DNA of 33,435 nucleotides from an uncultured Prevotellaceae bacterium. Lineage in GTDB: Bacteria > Bacteroidota > Bacteroidia > Bacteroidales > Bacteroidaceae. The translations under genes and the position numbers were made by a program. Location of the stretch: positions 1-33,435 of the forward strand of contig CACWSX010000033.1 in the NCBI GenBank assembly GCA_902763615.1, given 5' to 3'. Below are positions 6,939 through 16,500 of the stretch, piece after piece. How positions within the stretch are numbered: the stretch's first letter is position 1; each line of letters opens with the position of its first letter. The notes beneath the pieces were generated by a model that had not been told where the DNA came from, searched no databases, and saw only the letters and a program-made list of their open reading frames with translations.

Positions 6939-7874
6939 ATGAAGGAAGTTTGTGATTTTATTGCCCGATGGATGGGCGTGATCGTACTATTGGTGGCTGC
7001 TTTGTCGTTGATAGTGCCTGCTTCGTTTTTATGGATTGATACCAAGACCATTAATCCTTTGTTGGGTGTCATTATGTTCGGCATGGGCTTGACGCTTTCG
7101 CCACATGATTTCAGAATCGTGCTGAGTCATCCGAAGGATATTCTCATTGGATGTCTGGCACAGTTTACGGTAATGCCGTTACTGGCTTTCGGGTTGGCGT
7201 GGGCATTCTCACTGCCTAAAGAGTTGGCATTGGGCGTTATTCTCGTAGGCTGTTGTCCTGGCGGCACAGCCTCGAACGTGATTACCTATCTGGCAAAGGG
7301 TGATTTAGCCTTGTCGGTAGGCATGACGGCCACTTCAACCTTACTGGCACCCGTGCTGACACCACTGTTAGTGTGGCTGATGGCAGGGACAATGGTGGAT
7401 GTCGACACGATGGGCATGTTGCTGAGCATTGTCTATGTGGTCATTGCGCCTATTATTTGCGGTTTGCTTTGCCAACGTTTCCTGCCACGGATAACAAAGT
7501 GTGTGGTACCGTATCTGCCAGCCCTCTCATCAATTGCGATAGCTATGGTTGTGGGCATTGTCGTATCACATAATGCTGACCGTCTTTTGGTTGGCGGACT
7601 TATGGTGGTCGTCGTGGTGATGGCCCATAATCTGCTAGGTCTTTTGATTGGTTATATACTGGGGCGTCTGTTGCGATTGACAAGACCGAAGTGCGTGGCT
7701 CTTAGCATCGAGGTTGGTATGCAGAACTCTGGTCTTGCCTCATCGTTGGCCGTGCTCCATTTTGCAGCTTTCCCGTTTGCAACGATTCCTGGAGCTGTGT
7801 TCAGCGTGTGGCATAACATCAGTGGTGCAATGGCAGCCAAACTATACCAAAGAAATAGTCTTAAAAATAAATGA
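6939..7874 (+). CDS. Bile acid:sodium symporter (BASS/SBF) family transporter
   Basis: The product has 311 residues with about nine or ten membrane helices. Family motifs are visible: GVIMFGMGLTL near residue 45, CCPGGTASNVITYLAKGD near 105, a helix-breaking region SVGMTATSTLLAPVLTP, and EVGMQNSGLASSLA near 255. These belong to the two crossover regions that bind Na+ in BASS proteins. Bacterial members move organic anions such as bile acids, pantoate or keto acids; the substrate here is unknown. The start lies 20 bases after ccsA, with no promoter element seen. GreA begins one base after its stop, so the gene is embedded in the unit. Confidence 0.88.
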   Translation: MKEVCDFIARWMGVIVLLVAALSLIVPASFLWIDTKTINPLLGVIMFGMGLTLSPHDFRIVLSHPKDILIGCLAQFTVMPLLAFGLAWAFSLPKELALGVILVGCCPGGTASNVITYLAKGDLALSVGMTATSTLLAPVLTPLLVWLMAGTMVDVDTMGMLLSIVYVVIAPIICGLLCQRFLPRITKCVVPYLPALSSIAIAMVVGIVVSHNADRLLVGGLMVVVVVMAHNLLGLLIGYILGRLLRLTRPKCVALSIEVGMQNSGLASSLAVLHFAAFPFATIPGAVFSVWHNISGAMAAKLYQRNSLKNK

Positions 7875-7875
7875 T

Positions 7876-8346
7876 ATGAGTTTCGAATATATGTCGCAAA
7901 AAGGCTATGATAAACTCGTGGCCGAACTCCATCAGTTGGAGAGTGTAGAACTGCCTCAGGTGAGGGAGGCAATTGCTGAGGCGCGCGATAAGGGTGACCT
8001 GAGTGAGAATTTTGAATATCACGCAGCCAAGCGTGAGCAATCGCGCTTGTTGGGTAGGATACGTTTCAAGCAGAAGGTATTAGCCAATGCAAGGGTGGTG
8101 GATATGTCGCGCTTGGCTGGTGACAATATCCAACTGCTCAGTAAAGTGGAAATGACCAATCTGGCCAACAATGCCAGGATGACCTATACAATAGCCAGTC
8201 CGCACGAGGCGAATCTTCGTGAGGGGAAAATCTCGATTAACTCGCCTATCGCGCAGGCGCTTCTGAATAAGAAGGTTGGTGATGTGGTTGAGGTAAAGGT
8301 ACCTGCGGGATTGTTGAAACTGCGCATTGAGAACATCTGCCAGTGA
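7876..8346 (+). CDS. greA: Transcription elongation factor GreA
   Basis: The product has 156 residues, the usual GreA length. The N-terminal coiled coil contains the catalytic-tip pattern EARDKGDLSENFEYHAAK, whose acidic residues (D and E around the GDLSEN turn) activate RNA cleavage in backtracked polymerase. The C-terminal FKBP-like domain holds SINSPIAQALLNKKVGDVVEV. The ATG at 7876 follows the symporter stop by one base and starts the canonical N-terminus (MSFEYMSQKGYDKL). The open frame extends further upstream inside the symporter gene, which is incidental. A strong hairpin closes the unit. Confidence 0.96.
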   Translation: MSFEYMSQKGYDKLVAELHQLESVELPQVREAIAEARDKGDLSENFEYHAAKREQSRLLGRIRFKQKVLANARVVDMSRLAGDNIQLLSKVEMTNLANNARMTYTIASPHEANLREGKISINSPIAQALLNKKVGDVVEVKVPAGLLKLRIENICQ

Positions 8347-8353
8347 AGACGCA

Positions 8354-8382
8354 AAAGGCACCCCCGCAGCGGGGGTGCCTTT
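8354..8382. terminator. Strong bidirectional terminator between greA and secG
   Basis: AAAGGCACCCCC (8354-8365) pairs perfectly with GGGGGTGCCTTT (8371-8382) across a five-base loop whose ends can also pair. Flanking A and T tracts serve both strands. It sits between convergent genes greA and secG. Confidence 0.85.
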
Positions 8383-8407
8383 GTCTTGTGTCTGCTTGCC
8401 TTGTTGA

Positions 8408-8794
8408 TTACTGGGCGGGCTGTGCAGGAGCCTCCTTGGCAGGAGCTTCGGCAGCAGGAGCCTCAGCGGCAGGAGCGGTCTCCTTCTGTTGGCTGGCACC
8501 GAAACCAGGCAGGTTGTTGGGATTCGTGGCGGGTGCCTCGATGCCCTCCATTACAGAGCCTGTGGAAGAACCCTGAGGAGCTACATAAGCGCAAACGACG
8601 CTGAGCACAACCATAGCGGCTGCGAGACCCCAAGTGGTTTTCTCGATGAAGTCTGTGGTCTTGCGAACACCACCAATCTGATTGTAGGAGGAGAAATTGG
8701 AAGCCAGACCGCCTCCTTTAGACTCCTGGATAAGCACGATGCCAATCATCAGCACGGCTGCTACTACGATGAAAATTACAAATAATGTGTACAT
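8408..8794 (-). CDS. secG: Preprotein translocase subunit SecG with Ala/Pro/Glu-rich tail
   Basis: The product has 128 residues. The first 75 are SecG: a membrane helix, then VLIQESKGGGLASNF, the conserved loop, and a second helix (WGLAAAMVVLSVVCAYVA). SecG assists SecYEG protein export. After about residue 76 a low-complexity tail follows, with repeated AEAPA units near the end. The DNA there is a degenerate 15-base repeat. Tails of this kind are common in Bacteroidetes SecG. It is the last gene of a leftward unit, 11 bases after the TPR-like gene, and ends at a strong terminator. Confidence 0.93.
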   Translation of the reverse strand: MYTLFVIFIVVAAVLMIGIVLIQESKGGGLASNFSSYNQIGGVRKTTDFIEKTTWGLAAAMVVLSVVCAYVAPQGSSTGSVMEGIEAPATNPNNLPGFGASQQKETAPAAEAPAAEAPAKEAPAQPAQ

Positions 8795-8805
8795 CTTTTT
8801 TACTT

Positions 8806-9558
8806 TTATTTTGTATTGTTATTAATAATCAACTTCTTTAAAAAGCGGATTTGGTCTGCAAAGTAAGCATTTTTTTTCGGATAAACCAAACTTAATCGCT
8901 GAATAATTTCAAGAGCCTGCGAATATTTACCCTGTTTTATGTAAATTCGGGCCAATGTTTCGGTAAAGACACCCTCGTTGGGGGTATTTTCGTCGTTTTC
9001 GGTCACTTCTTCCGTAAATGGCTGACTTGGAAGATCTTCGTTGAGCGTAAAACGTCCTTTGTCAATATTTATGAAATCGTCAATCAAACTCTGTCCTTTC
9101 ATTTTCGGAATAGCATTGTCCCCCAGTGTCTCACCCTCCGTCTCGAGCAGATAGGCAACATAGTCGACTGCAGCATCGGCAGGGGTGGGCTTGCGACGAC
9201 TCTTTTTCTCTTCGTCGGTTTCACCCTCTTGAGGAATGGAGTCGAGGAAATCGTTGATCAACGAGAGTGTGCGGTTAGGAGAATTCTGAGTACTCTCATT
9301 GCTTTGACTATTCTGATGGCTCGGATGGCGGTAGTGGATGGCCTCGATCATCTGGAAGAGCACGCGACGGTCGGTGATATAGATTGCTGCTCGGCGCAAC
9401 TCCTCGTCGAAGGTAGGATCGTGGAGCAGATAGAGGTTCTGGAGCAGAAGCAGACGAACCGTCTGATAGTAGGGATAGAGAGCCAGCAGGGAACGCAACT
9501 CGTATAACGTGTCGCGGTTTAGGCGTTCGGGGTGTTGGGTCAGTTCTGCAATGTCCAT
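8806..9558 (-). CDS. TPR-like protein of unknown function encoded between lptE and secG
   Basis: The product has 250 residues, no signal peptide and no membrane helix, so it is probably cytosolic. The N-terminus is helical (LRSLLALYPYYQTVRLLLLQ). The middle (about 95-170) is rich in Ser, Asn and Glu and looks disordered. The end contains a TPR-like helix pair (FTETLARIYIKQGKYSQALEI) plus RLSLVYPKKNAYFADQIRFL. I recall similar proteins next to lptE and secG in Bacteroidales, but no function is known to me. It starts 18 bases after the LptE reading frame and ends 11 bases before secG. Confidence 0.75.
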   Translation of the reverse strand: MDIAELTQHPERLNRDTLYELRSLLALYPYYQTVRLLLLQNLYLLHDPTFDEELRRAAIYITDRRVLFQMIEAIHYRHPSHQNSQSNESTQNSPNRTLSLINDFLDSIPQEGETDEEKKSRRKPTPADAAVDYVAYLLETEGETLGDNAIPKMKGQSLIDDFINIDKGRFTLNEDLPSQPFTEEVTENDENTPNEGVFTETLARIYIKQGKYSQALEIIQRLSLVYPKKNAYFADQIRFLKKLIINNNTK

Positions 9559-9576
9559 TGTTTTACTGTTGGATGG

Positions 9577-10074
9577 TTACCATTGTGCCACAGAGGCATT
9601 GAATATCTGGTCGCAAAGATCCTTCACCATAGCAGTGACGAGTTCTTCCTGTACAGCACTCAACGACAGTGTTGAATCGTAGGCCTTCTGCGTGGTGAAT
9701 TGCTTCTCAAAGTCCTGCGTGTGATCCTTGTTGTTTGTGAATCGTACGTTGACAGTGATGGAGAGTTCTACCTGTGCCGATACAGCGTCGGCTGTAACGG
9801 CCTTGTTGCGTTGCTCGTAACGGGTAATCTCCCCCTCAAGCTTAAGGTCGCCATTACGCTTGACCTGCGAAAGCTTGGTGCTGTTTCGGAATTGGTCTTT
9901 CAACTGGTTGTTGAAGATGGCCCCCATTGGTGCCCATACATAGCTGCTTCGAACGGGGAAGTCGGCAATTTGGATGGACTTGATTTTCGTGTAGTCGATA
10001 CTGGCGCCGTTGAACGTGTAACTGACTTTACACGATGACAGGCTGAGGAGACAAAAGAATGAGAGCAGACACAC
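9577..10074 (-). other. lptE: LptE module inside the fused frame (probable independent translation unit)
   Basis: The segment encodes a typical lipoprotein signal (LVCLLSFFCLLSLSSC, lipidated Cys = fusion residue 422) and about 150 mature residues: FNGASIDYTK, NNQLKDQF, GDLKLEGEITRYE, AVTADAVSAQVELSITV and a C-terminal IFNASVAQW. These are hallmarks of Bacteroidetes LptE, which plugs LptD and helps place lipopolysaccharide in the outer membrane. The only in-frame ATG/GTG/TTG close to the signal is GTG at 10074-10072, giving 165 residues with no positive charge before the hydrophobic core. An ATG at 10082-10080 lies in another frame, so a one-base indel just after it would recreate an ordinary overlapping lptE start. 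Confidence 0.7.
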
Positions 10075-11295
10075 CAGTCCATACTGTTTAAGTCGGCGAT
10101 AGAGCGTACGGTCGCTGATGCCTAACTCCTGAGCGGCTTTCTTGCGGTTGCCGTTGTTGCGGTCAAGGGCCTTTTCCAGCATCTGCTTACCAAGCACGTT
10201 CAAATTGAGGCTCTCGGGCTCTTTTTCTGGCTCCACATATTCCTCAGCCACTGCGTCCTCGAGAGTGGGAGAGAGAGGTTGTATGGGGCTGATTGGAGCC
10301 AATTGGGTGCCAGTCATTGAGTCGACAGGGATAGTCTTAAGGTTTTGCACTTCTTCGATTCGTTTTTTGAGATTGCCCATTTCACGGCGCATGTCGTTGA
10401 CATTACCGCGTAGCTCAAACAGAATCTTGTATAGGATTTCGCGCTCATTTTCGAACGAGTGGTCACCGCCTTCGTGATGGATGGTAGCCAATTGAGTGGT
10501 GTCCTGATCCTGTGGAATGAATTTTGCGAGGATCTCGGGGGTGATGATACGCTCTTTGCTGAAGATGGATATCTGCTCGGTGATACTCTTGAGTTGGCGG
10601 ATGTTGCCAGGCCATTTATAATGCATGAGCATCTGTTTGGCTTCGTCGGTGAGGGTCACACGGTCCATTTTGTATTTCTCTGACATCTCCATGGCGAACA
10701 AGCGGAACAGGAGGACCACATCCTCGCCTCTGTCGCGAAGGGCAGGCATTTGAATGTTCACACGGTTCAGACGATAATAGAGGTCGCCACGAAAACGACC
10801 TTCGCTGATGGCTTTCTCAATGTTGACGTTGGTAGCAGCCACGATGCGTACATCTGTCTTGCGCACTTCTGTGGCTCCTACGGGGATGTATTCGCCGTTT
10901 TCCAGCACACGGAGCAATCGTGCCTGGGTGGCCATTGGCAGTTCGCCCACCTCATCAAGGAAAAGGGTTCCCTTGTTGGCAACGCCAAAGTAGCCGGGGG
11001 AGTCGTTGATGGCACCCGTAAACGAGCCTTTCACGTGGCCGAAGAGTTCACTGTCGATGGTGCCCTCGGGGATGGCGCCACAGTTGATAGCGAAGTATTT
11101 TTCTCGTCGTCTGGGGGAGTTGTCATGGATTAGTCTGGGCAGAATGTCCTTACCCACACCACTCTCACCGATGATAAGCACACTGATGTCGATAGGTGCT
11201 ACCTTCAGGGCATCGTCGAGTGCACTGTTTAGTGCTTCGCAGTTGCCTACGATATTATAGCGTTGTTTGATGCTTTGTAGTTCGGATGTCTTCAT
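9577..11295 (-). CDS. Sigma-54-type transcriptional activator read in frame into the lipoprotein LptE
   Basis: One uninterrupted 572-residue frame spans two normally separate proteins. Residues 1 to about 405 are an AAA+ enhancer-binding protein without a receiver domain. It has Walker A GESGVGKD (43-50), GSFTGA (90-95; the usual GAFTGA sigma-54 contact loop with Ala to Ser), Walker B LFLDEVGEL (111-119), arginine-finger region (RFRGDLYYRL), a coiled middle and a Fis-type helix-turn-helix (about 376-405). From residue 407 the frame becomes a lipoprotein signal with lipidated Cys at 422, then Bacteroidetes LptE. A sigma-54 activator must be cytoplasmic while LptE is outer-membrane bound, so one product cannot do both jobs. 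Either LptE starts internally or a frame error joined adjacent genes. Its ATG overlaps the pdxA stop by four bases. Confidence 0.85.
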   Translation of the reverse strand: MKTSELQSIKQRYNIVGNCEALNSALDDALKVAPIDISVLIIGESGVGKDILPRLIHDNSPRRREKYFAINCGAIPEGTIDSELFGHVKGSFTGAINDSPGYFGVANKGTLFLDEVGELPMATQARLLRVLENGEYIPVGATEVRKTDVRIVAATNVNIEKAISEGRFRGDLYYRLNRVNIQMPALRDRGEDVVLLFRLFAMEMSEKYKMDRVTLTDEAKQMLMHYKWPGNIRQLKSITEQISIFSKERIITPEILAKFIPQDQDTTQLATIHHEGGDHSFENEREILYKILFELRGNVNDMRREMGNLKKRIEEVQNLKTIPVDSMTGTQLAPISPIQPLSPTLEDAVAEEYVEPEKEPESLNLNVLGKQMLEKALDRNNGNRKKAAQELGISDRTLYRRLKQYGLVCLLSFFCLLSLSSCKVSYTFNGASIDYTKIKSIQIADFPVRSSYVWAPMGAIFNNQLKDQFRNSTKLSQVKRNGDLKLEGEITRYEQRNKAVTADAVSAQVELSITVNVRFTNNKDHTQDFEKQFTTQKAYDSTLSLSAVQEELVTAMVKDLCDQIFNASVAQW

Positions 11296-12368
11296 TCATT
11301 CTCTGTTTTATCGTCCAAAGGGGCCTTGTCATCGCGTTTAAACTGATCCTTGGCCTTTACAGCGAAGCGTGCCTTCTCACCGTCCTCACGCTTCTCGTGG
11401 TACAGCTTAGGCAGAGGGTTGGCCAAAGGCTCGTCGTAATGGATTCGGTTGCGGAATATGTCGATGGCTGCATAGATGGCATGACGCAGCGAAGCTGGGT
11501 CGGCAATGCCTTTACCAGCGATGTCGAAGCATGGATCGTGGTTGGGGGTGGTGATTACGAAAGGGAATCCCGCCTTCATCTTCACGCCAAATTCCTTGGC
11601 CAGTGTTTTGAAGGGTACATTGCCTTGGTCGTCGTACATTGCCAGAATGCTATCGAAGCTGGTTTGAAGGTCGTTGCCAAAGAAATCATCTGCAGTATAC
11701 GGACCATAGACTTGAATACCAGCTTCCTCAACGGTTTTGAGGGCAGGACAGATAATGTTCTCTTCTTCAGTTCCCAACTGTGGGTTGAGGGCCAGTACGG
11801 CAATACGGGGGTTGTTGATACGAAAATCACGCTTTAGTGAAGTATGCAGCAATCGGCATTTCTCAACAAGTTTGTCGGAGGTGATGCTGGCGGCCACATC
11901 TTTAATCGGCAGATGGTTGGTTGCCAGTGCGATACGAATGTCATCGGCAAACATAATGAGTAGCGATTTGTCGTCAGGGTCGGGGGTGTGACTGGGCACC
12001 ACGGGCGCCTGGACAAGTACATCGTAAAGGCCGTTCTTTAGGTCTTCTTTAGCACGCTGAAGGGCCTTGCGAGCTGCTTCAGCCGACTGGGGGGTGGGGG
12101 ATCCTAATTCCACCTTCACCTCATCGTCGAAAGTCGTCAGCAGGTTGAGCTTGTCGGGATGGGCCTCCTCCGCTTTGGAGATAATGGAAAAGGGCGTCTC
12201 CAGTTGCAGGGTGTTGCGGTGGTAGGTAGCAATCTTCGGATTGCCATAAACAATAGGTGTACATAAATCGAGCATCCCGCTATCTTCGAAAGCCTTGAGG
12301 ATAATCTCATAGCCGATGCCGTTTGTATCTCCATGCGTGATAGCTACGCGTATCTTTCTATTCTCCAT
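11292..12368 (-). CDS. pdxA: 4-hydroxythreonine-4-phosphate dehydrogenase PdxA
   Basis: The product has 358 residues. The N-terminal ITHGDTNGIGYEI matches the PdxA 'GDPxGIGxE' opening. Later motifs include PQLGTEEENIICPA, GPYTADDFF, MYDDQGNVPFK, which bears metal and substrate contacts in the family, and TTPNHDPCFDIAGKG. PdxA oxidises 4-phosphohydroxy-L-threonine in pyridoxal 5'-phosphate synthesis. The last 30 or so residues are a Lys/Asp/Glu-rich extension after NPLPKLYHEKRE that looks longer than usual. The gene has a probable promoter at 12381-12388 overlapping the rlmN stop, and its stop overlaps the activator's ATG by four bases. Confidence 0.95.
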   Translation of the reverse strand: MENRKIRVAITHGDTNGIGYEIILKAFEDSGMLDLCTPIVYGNPKIATYHRNTLQLETPFSIISKAEEAHPDKLNLLTTFDDEVKVELGSPTPQSAEAARKALQRAKEDLKNGLYDVLVQAPVVPSHTPDPDDKSLLIMFADDIRIALATNHLPIKDVAASITSDKLVEKCRLLHTSLKRDFRINNPRIAVLALNPQLGTEEENIICPALKTVEEAGIQVYGPYTADDFFGNDLQTSFDSILAMYDDQGNVPFKTLAKEFGVKMKAGFPFVITTPNHDPCFDIAGKGIADPASLRHAIYAAIDIFRNRIHYDEPLANPLPKLYHEKREDGEKARFAVKAKDQFKRDDKAPLDDKTENE

Positions 12369-12380
12369 TTATATAGTTTA

Positions 12381-12388
12381 CAAATTTA
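12381..12388 (-). promoter_or_regulatory. -7 promoter element for pdxA and downstream genes
   Basis: TAAATTTG on the minus strand overlaps the rlmN stop codon (12386-12388) and lies 12 bases before the pdxA ATG. The leader would be under about ten bases. No good -33 TTTG is seen. Confidence 0.45.
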
Positions 12389-13450
12389 CGATTTACTGTT
12401 TATTTTTTTTGCTGTCGAAAGCAGTCCGCAGGCAGCGAAGATATCTTGTCCGCGACTGGCTCTGATGGTGGTGAACACGCCGTGTGCCGTCAGGTAGTCA
12501 CGCAATGATTCCATGCGCCTCTCATCGCTGGCGGGTAGGTCAACACCAGGTATCTCGTGGAAGCGAATGAGGTTGACCCTGCATTCCAACCCTCGTAGAA
12601 GTTTGATAATCTCACGTGCATGCATCATGCCGTCGTTGAGTCCGCCAAAGCAGATATATTCAAACGAGCAACGTCGTTGATGGGTGAAATCATACTGGCG
12701 CAGCAGGTCGACCACTTCCGTGATGCTCATCTGCCGTTCTGCGGGCATCAGCATTCCGCGCTGTTCCGGCAGAGGAGAGTGCATCGAAATGGCCACATGG
12801 CATTCGCTCTCGTCGAGGAACCGCTTGAGTTTGTTTCTGATGCCGACACTGCTCACGGTAATGCGTTTTGGACTCCAAGCCCAGCCGTAGTCTGCCGTGA
12901 GGATCTGCGTAGCTCTGAGCACTTGGTCAAGATTGTCCATCGGCTCTCCCTGACCCATGAAAACAATATTTGTCAAATCCTGACACTCGGGCAGAGCGTA
13001 AATCTGATTCAGGATATCAGCTGTCGTAAGGTTGCCTTCGAAACCTTGTTTGCCTGTCTGACAAAACAGACAGTTCATCTTGCAGCCCACCTGACAGGAG
13101 ACGCAGAGTGTGGCGCGGTCGTTATCTGGGATAAAGACGGTCTCCACGAACTTTTCAGGATTTCCGGATGATCCGGATTCTCCAGCCCTCACAGGAAAGA
13201 GATACTTGATGGTACCGTCTTTCGAACGCTGGCAATCGATGGGTGACATGGTGCCCACTTCATATTTCTCTTTCAGTTTCTCGCGGTTGGCTTTTGAGAT
13301 ATTGGTCATGTCGTCGATGCTGGTAACATGCTGCTGATAGAGCCATTTTGCAATCTGTGTGGCCGTGAAGGCAGGCATGCCAAGATCACCCACGACGACT
13401 TTCAGTTCGCCGAGTGTTCTACCGATGAGCGTCTGCTTTTCACTGTCCAT
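12386..13450 (-). CDS. rlmN: Dual-specificity RNA methyltransferase RlmN (23S A2503 / tRNA A37)
   Basis: The product has 354 residues from ATG 13450. The radical-SAM cluster motif CKMNCLFC (CxxxCxxC) is clear, flanked by CVSCQVG and QTGKQGF. Next come NIVFMGQGEPMDN and ITVSSVG, both typical of RlmN. The C-terminal Cys in QDIFAACG matches the second methyl-transferring Cys. RlmN adds a C2-methyl to A2503 of 23S rRNA and A37 of some tRNAs. The frame stays open 39 codons upstream, but a -7 element at 13478-13485 lies there, so the ATG at 13450 (MDSEKQTL) is preferred. Confidence 0.96.
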   Translation of the reverse strand: MDSEKQTLIGRTLGELKVVVGDLGMPAFTATQIAKWLYQQHVTSIDDMTNISKANREKLKEKYEVGTMSPIDCQRSKDGTIKYLFPVRAGESGSSGNPEKFVETVFIPDNDRATLCVSCQVGCKMNCLFCQTGKQGFEGNLTTADILNQIYALPECQDLTNIVFMGQGEPMDNLDQVLRATQILTADYGWAWSPKRITVSSVGIRNKLKRFLDESECHVAISMHSPLPEQRGMLMPAERQMSITEVVDLLRQYDFTHQRRCSFEYICFGGLNDGMMHAREIIKLLRGLECRVNLIRFHEIPGVDLPASDERRMESLRDYLTAHGVFTTIRASRGQDIFAACGLLSTAKKINSKS

Positions 13451-13477
13451 CCATGTCTGATTTTTAGAATTCGTGTG

Positions 13478-13485
13478 CAAAGTTA
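13478..13485 (-). promoter_or_regulatory. -7 promoter element for rlmN
   Basis: TAACTTTG on the minus strand, 27 bases before ATG 13450. It decides the rlmN start. Confidence 0.65.
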
Positions 13486-13514
13486 GTGCAATTCGCGCGA
13501 AAAACCAAATTATA

Positions 13515-13546
13515 TTTGAGTTTTTAAAAAATAATGTGTATCTTTG
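13515..13546 (+). promoter_or_regulatory. Promoter for the GT/HIT/SpoIID-AmpG pair
   Basis: TTTG at 13515-13518 and TATCTTTG at 13539-13546, 20 bases apart, match both Bacteroidetes elements. This excludes the in-frame ATG at 13534 and favours ATG 13582. Confidence 0.75.
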
Positions 13547-13581
13547 CAACAAATTTACAATATCCAAGTATAAGAACTGTC

Positions 13582-16500
13582 ATGAGAGAAAAGATAGATT
13601 GTTTCTTGCCAGCCGTTGATGAGCACTTTGCACAAGAAATCGTCTCACAATTGCGGAACAGCAAGACCATCCAGCATATCACTTTATTGGAAACCGGTCT
13701 GCAGAGTAGCAATACGCTGATGCAGGTGGCGGAGAATGCCAAAGCTGACTATGTTCTGCTTCTGACAAAACCCGTGAAGGTGTCGTTGGGGCAGGGAGCG
13801 CTCGACCGTATGCTCCGTGTGGCCAGCGATTCGAATGCGGCGATGGTTTATTCTGACTATATCTCCAAGAAAGAGTCGGAAGGTAAGGCTATCACCGAAA
13901 AACATCCTGTGATCGACTATTTCCCTGGTAGTATCCGTGATGATTTCGATTTCGGAAGCCTGTGGTTGATTAAAACTTCGTTGTTGCATACTTTTGCCAT
14001 GCAGGCGGGTGAGCACGATTATCAGTATGCCGGACTCTATGCCTTGCGCTTGTTTTTGAGCCGCAAGGGACAACTATTTCATATTAACGAGTGTCTGTAT
14101 ACGGAAGAAGAGACTGATTTGCGTGCTTCAGGTGTAAAGCAGTTTGATTATGTGAATCCCCGCAACCGCGAGGTGCAGATAGAGATGGAGCATGCCGCCA
14201 CCGCTCATTTGGCTGAGATTGGGGCCAAGATAGATCCATCGTTCTATCGCCGTCCTGATTTCAACGAGCAGGATTTTGACATTGAGGCTTCAGTGGTGAT
14301 TCCTGTCTATAATCGCGAAAAGACCATCATGGATGCTGTCAACAGCGCCCTCGGGCAGAAAGCTAACTTCAAGTTCAATGTTATTGTTGTGGATAACCAT
14401 TCTACTGATAAGACTACAGAACTACTTGACGGCATGCACGATGAACGGCTGATTCATATTATCCCTAAGCGTGAAGACTTAGGTATTGGCGGCTGCTGGA
14501 ATGTGGCGATTAATGATGACCGTTGTGGCCGTTTTGCTGTACAATTGGATTCCGACGACCTCTATTCTTCGCCGAAAACGTTGCAACAGATTGTGGATAC
14601 ATTTTATAAACAGCATGCCGCAATGGTAGTGGGCAGCTATAGGATGTGCGACTTTGATTTGAATACGCTGCCTCCAGGTCTAATTGACCACAAGGAGTGG
14701 ACAGATGAGAACGGTCCTAATAACGCACTGCGTATCAATGGTCTTGGCGCTCCCCGTGCATTTTTCACCCCTCTGTTGCGACAGGTCCAGTTCCCTAACA
14801 CCAGTTATGGCGAGGATTATGCCCTTGGGTTGATTTTTTCGCGTCATTACCGTATTGGACGCATCTATACAGAACTTTATTTGTGTCGTCGTTGGGGTGG
14901 AAATAGCGATGCAGCTCTCAGTATCGATAAGATCAATGCTAATAACCTCTATAAGGATCGCCTGCGTACGCTTGAGATTGCTGCTCGTCAGCAGATGCTT
15001 CAAGGGAAACAAGAACTGATGGCAGACTCTCCTTTGCAGCGTTTTTTCAACCGCCAGTTGGAGAAGTGGGAAGCTGCCCGACAGCGATATCAAGACTTAC
15101 GTAGTGTCAAGACGCGTGAACTGGCAGTGGGAACCTATAGTATTCATGTGCAATGGAATCCTGCTCGTATAGTGTCTACTGGAGCGAAAATTGACCAGAA
15201 GACCATTGCAGAGCGCCCTTGTTTCCTCTGTGAGCAAAATCGACCTAAGGAGCAGATTAAAAAGGAAATTGACGGGCAGTATGAATTGCTCGTGAATCCT
15301 TTCCCGATTTTGCAGCAGCACTTCACTATTCCTTCACTGAAACACCATCCGCAGCGTATTCTCGAATCGTATGGCGAGATTCATAAACTGCTGGAGGAAT
15401 ATCCAGAAATGATGGTGTTCTACAATGGTCCGCAGTGTGGCGCTTCTGCACCTGATCATGCCCATTTCCAGGCAGGCACTAGTGGTTTACTGCCACTTCA
15501 GATGTCGTGGCAGCGGTTGTCTCGCAATCTGACGCAACTCGTCAGCTTGAACGATGATGAGGATATTTCGCTCATCGATGACTATCCTTGTACGGCCTTG
15601 TTGATACGAAGTCGTTCACAATATGGCGACGAGCAGTTATTCCGTCGACTTTATGAGGCGTTGCCTGCTGTTGATCCAGAGCCTATGATAAATATCGTGG
15701 CATGGCGTTGTAACGATGATTTCCTGTCAGTGGTATTTCCTCGTACGAAACATCGTCCTGACTGTTATTATAAAGAAGGTAATGATCAGTATATCATCTC
15801 TCCGGGTGCCCTTGATATGGCAGGACTTATTATTACTCCGCGACAGGAGGATTTTGAGCGCCTTACACCAGAAATGGCACTAGGTATTCTCGACGAAATC
15901 ACTTTGAAGGGCGAGGCCTTGCAAACTGTCATTGACCATTTGCAGGATAAAGATCAGAATTCAGAACTCAAAGTTCAATGGGCAAAAGAGCCAAATGTCA
16001 CAGTGGGTATCATCAGTGCCGAGAAAATATCGTTTGTGCTTAACAAACCCTATACTGCCAAAGGCGAGGTGTTGACGGGTCTTCAGACGGTGGCATTCTC
16101 TGAGGGTGGTATTTTGTGGCGTGGTAATCAGTACCGCGAACTTACCTTTACGCCTCAGGATGACGATGCTTCCTTCTCACTTCATGATGTCACGATTGGC
16201 GTCAATTTCCATTGGGAGCGCAAGGAAACACAGGTGTTCTGTGGCACCCTGCGTCTAGTAGTTGAAGCTGATAAGATTGTAGCCATCAATGAGTTGCCTG
16301 TAGAACGTTATCTCACCAGCGTTATTTCGAGCGAGATGTCGGCCACAGCCTCTTTGGAATTCCTCAAGGCGCATGCTGTGATCTCTCGTTCTTGGCTTCT
16401 GGCACAGATAGCCAAGCGACAGCAGATGGAGAAAGGAGGATCCTCCTTCTTCTCATTCATCAAGAAGGACGATGAATTGATTCGTTGGTATGATCGTGAT

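Noticed and set aside
7714-7875. Upstream extension of the GreA frame
   Set aside because: It lies inside the symporter gene; the canonical GreA N-terminus starts at 7876.
13451-13567. 39-residue N-terminal extension of RlmN
   Set aside because: The extension crosses the minus-strand -7 element at 13478-13485, and its residues do not resemble an RlmN N-terminus.
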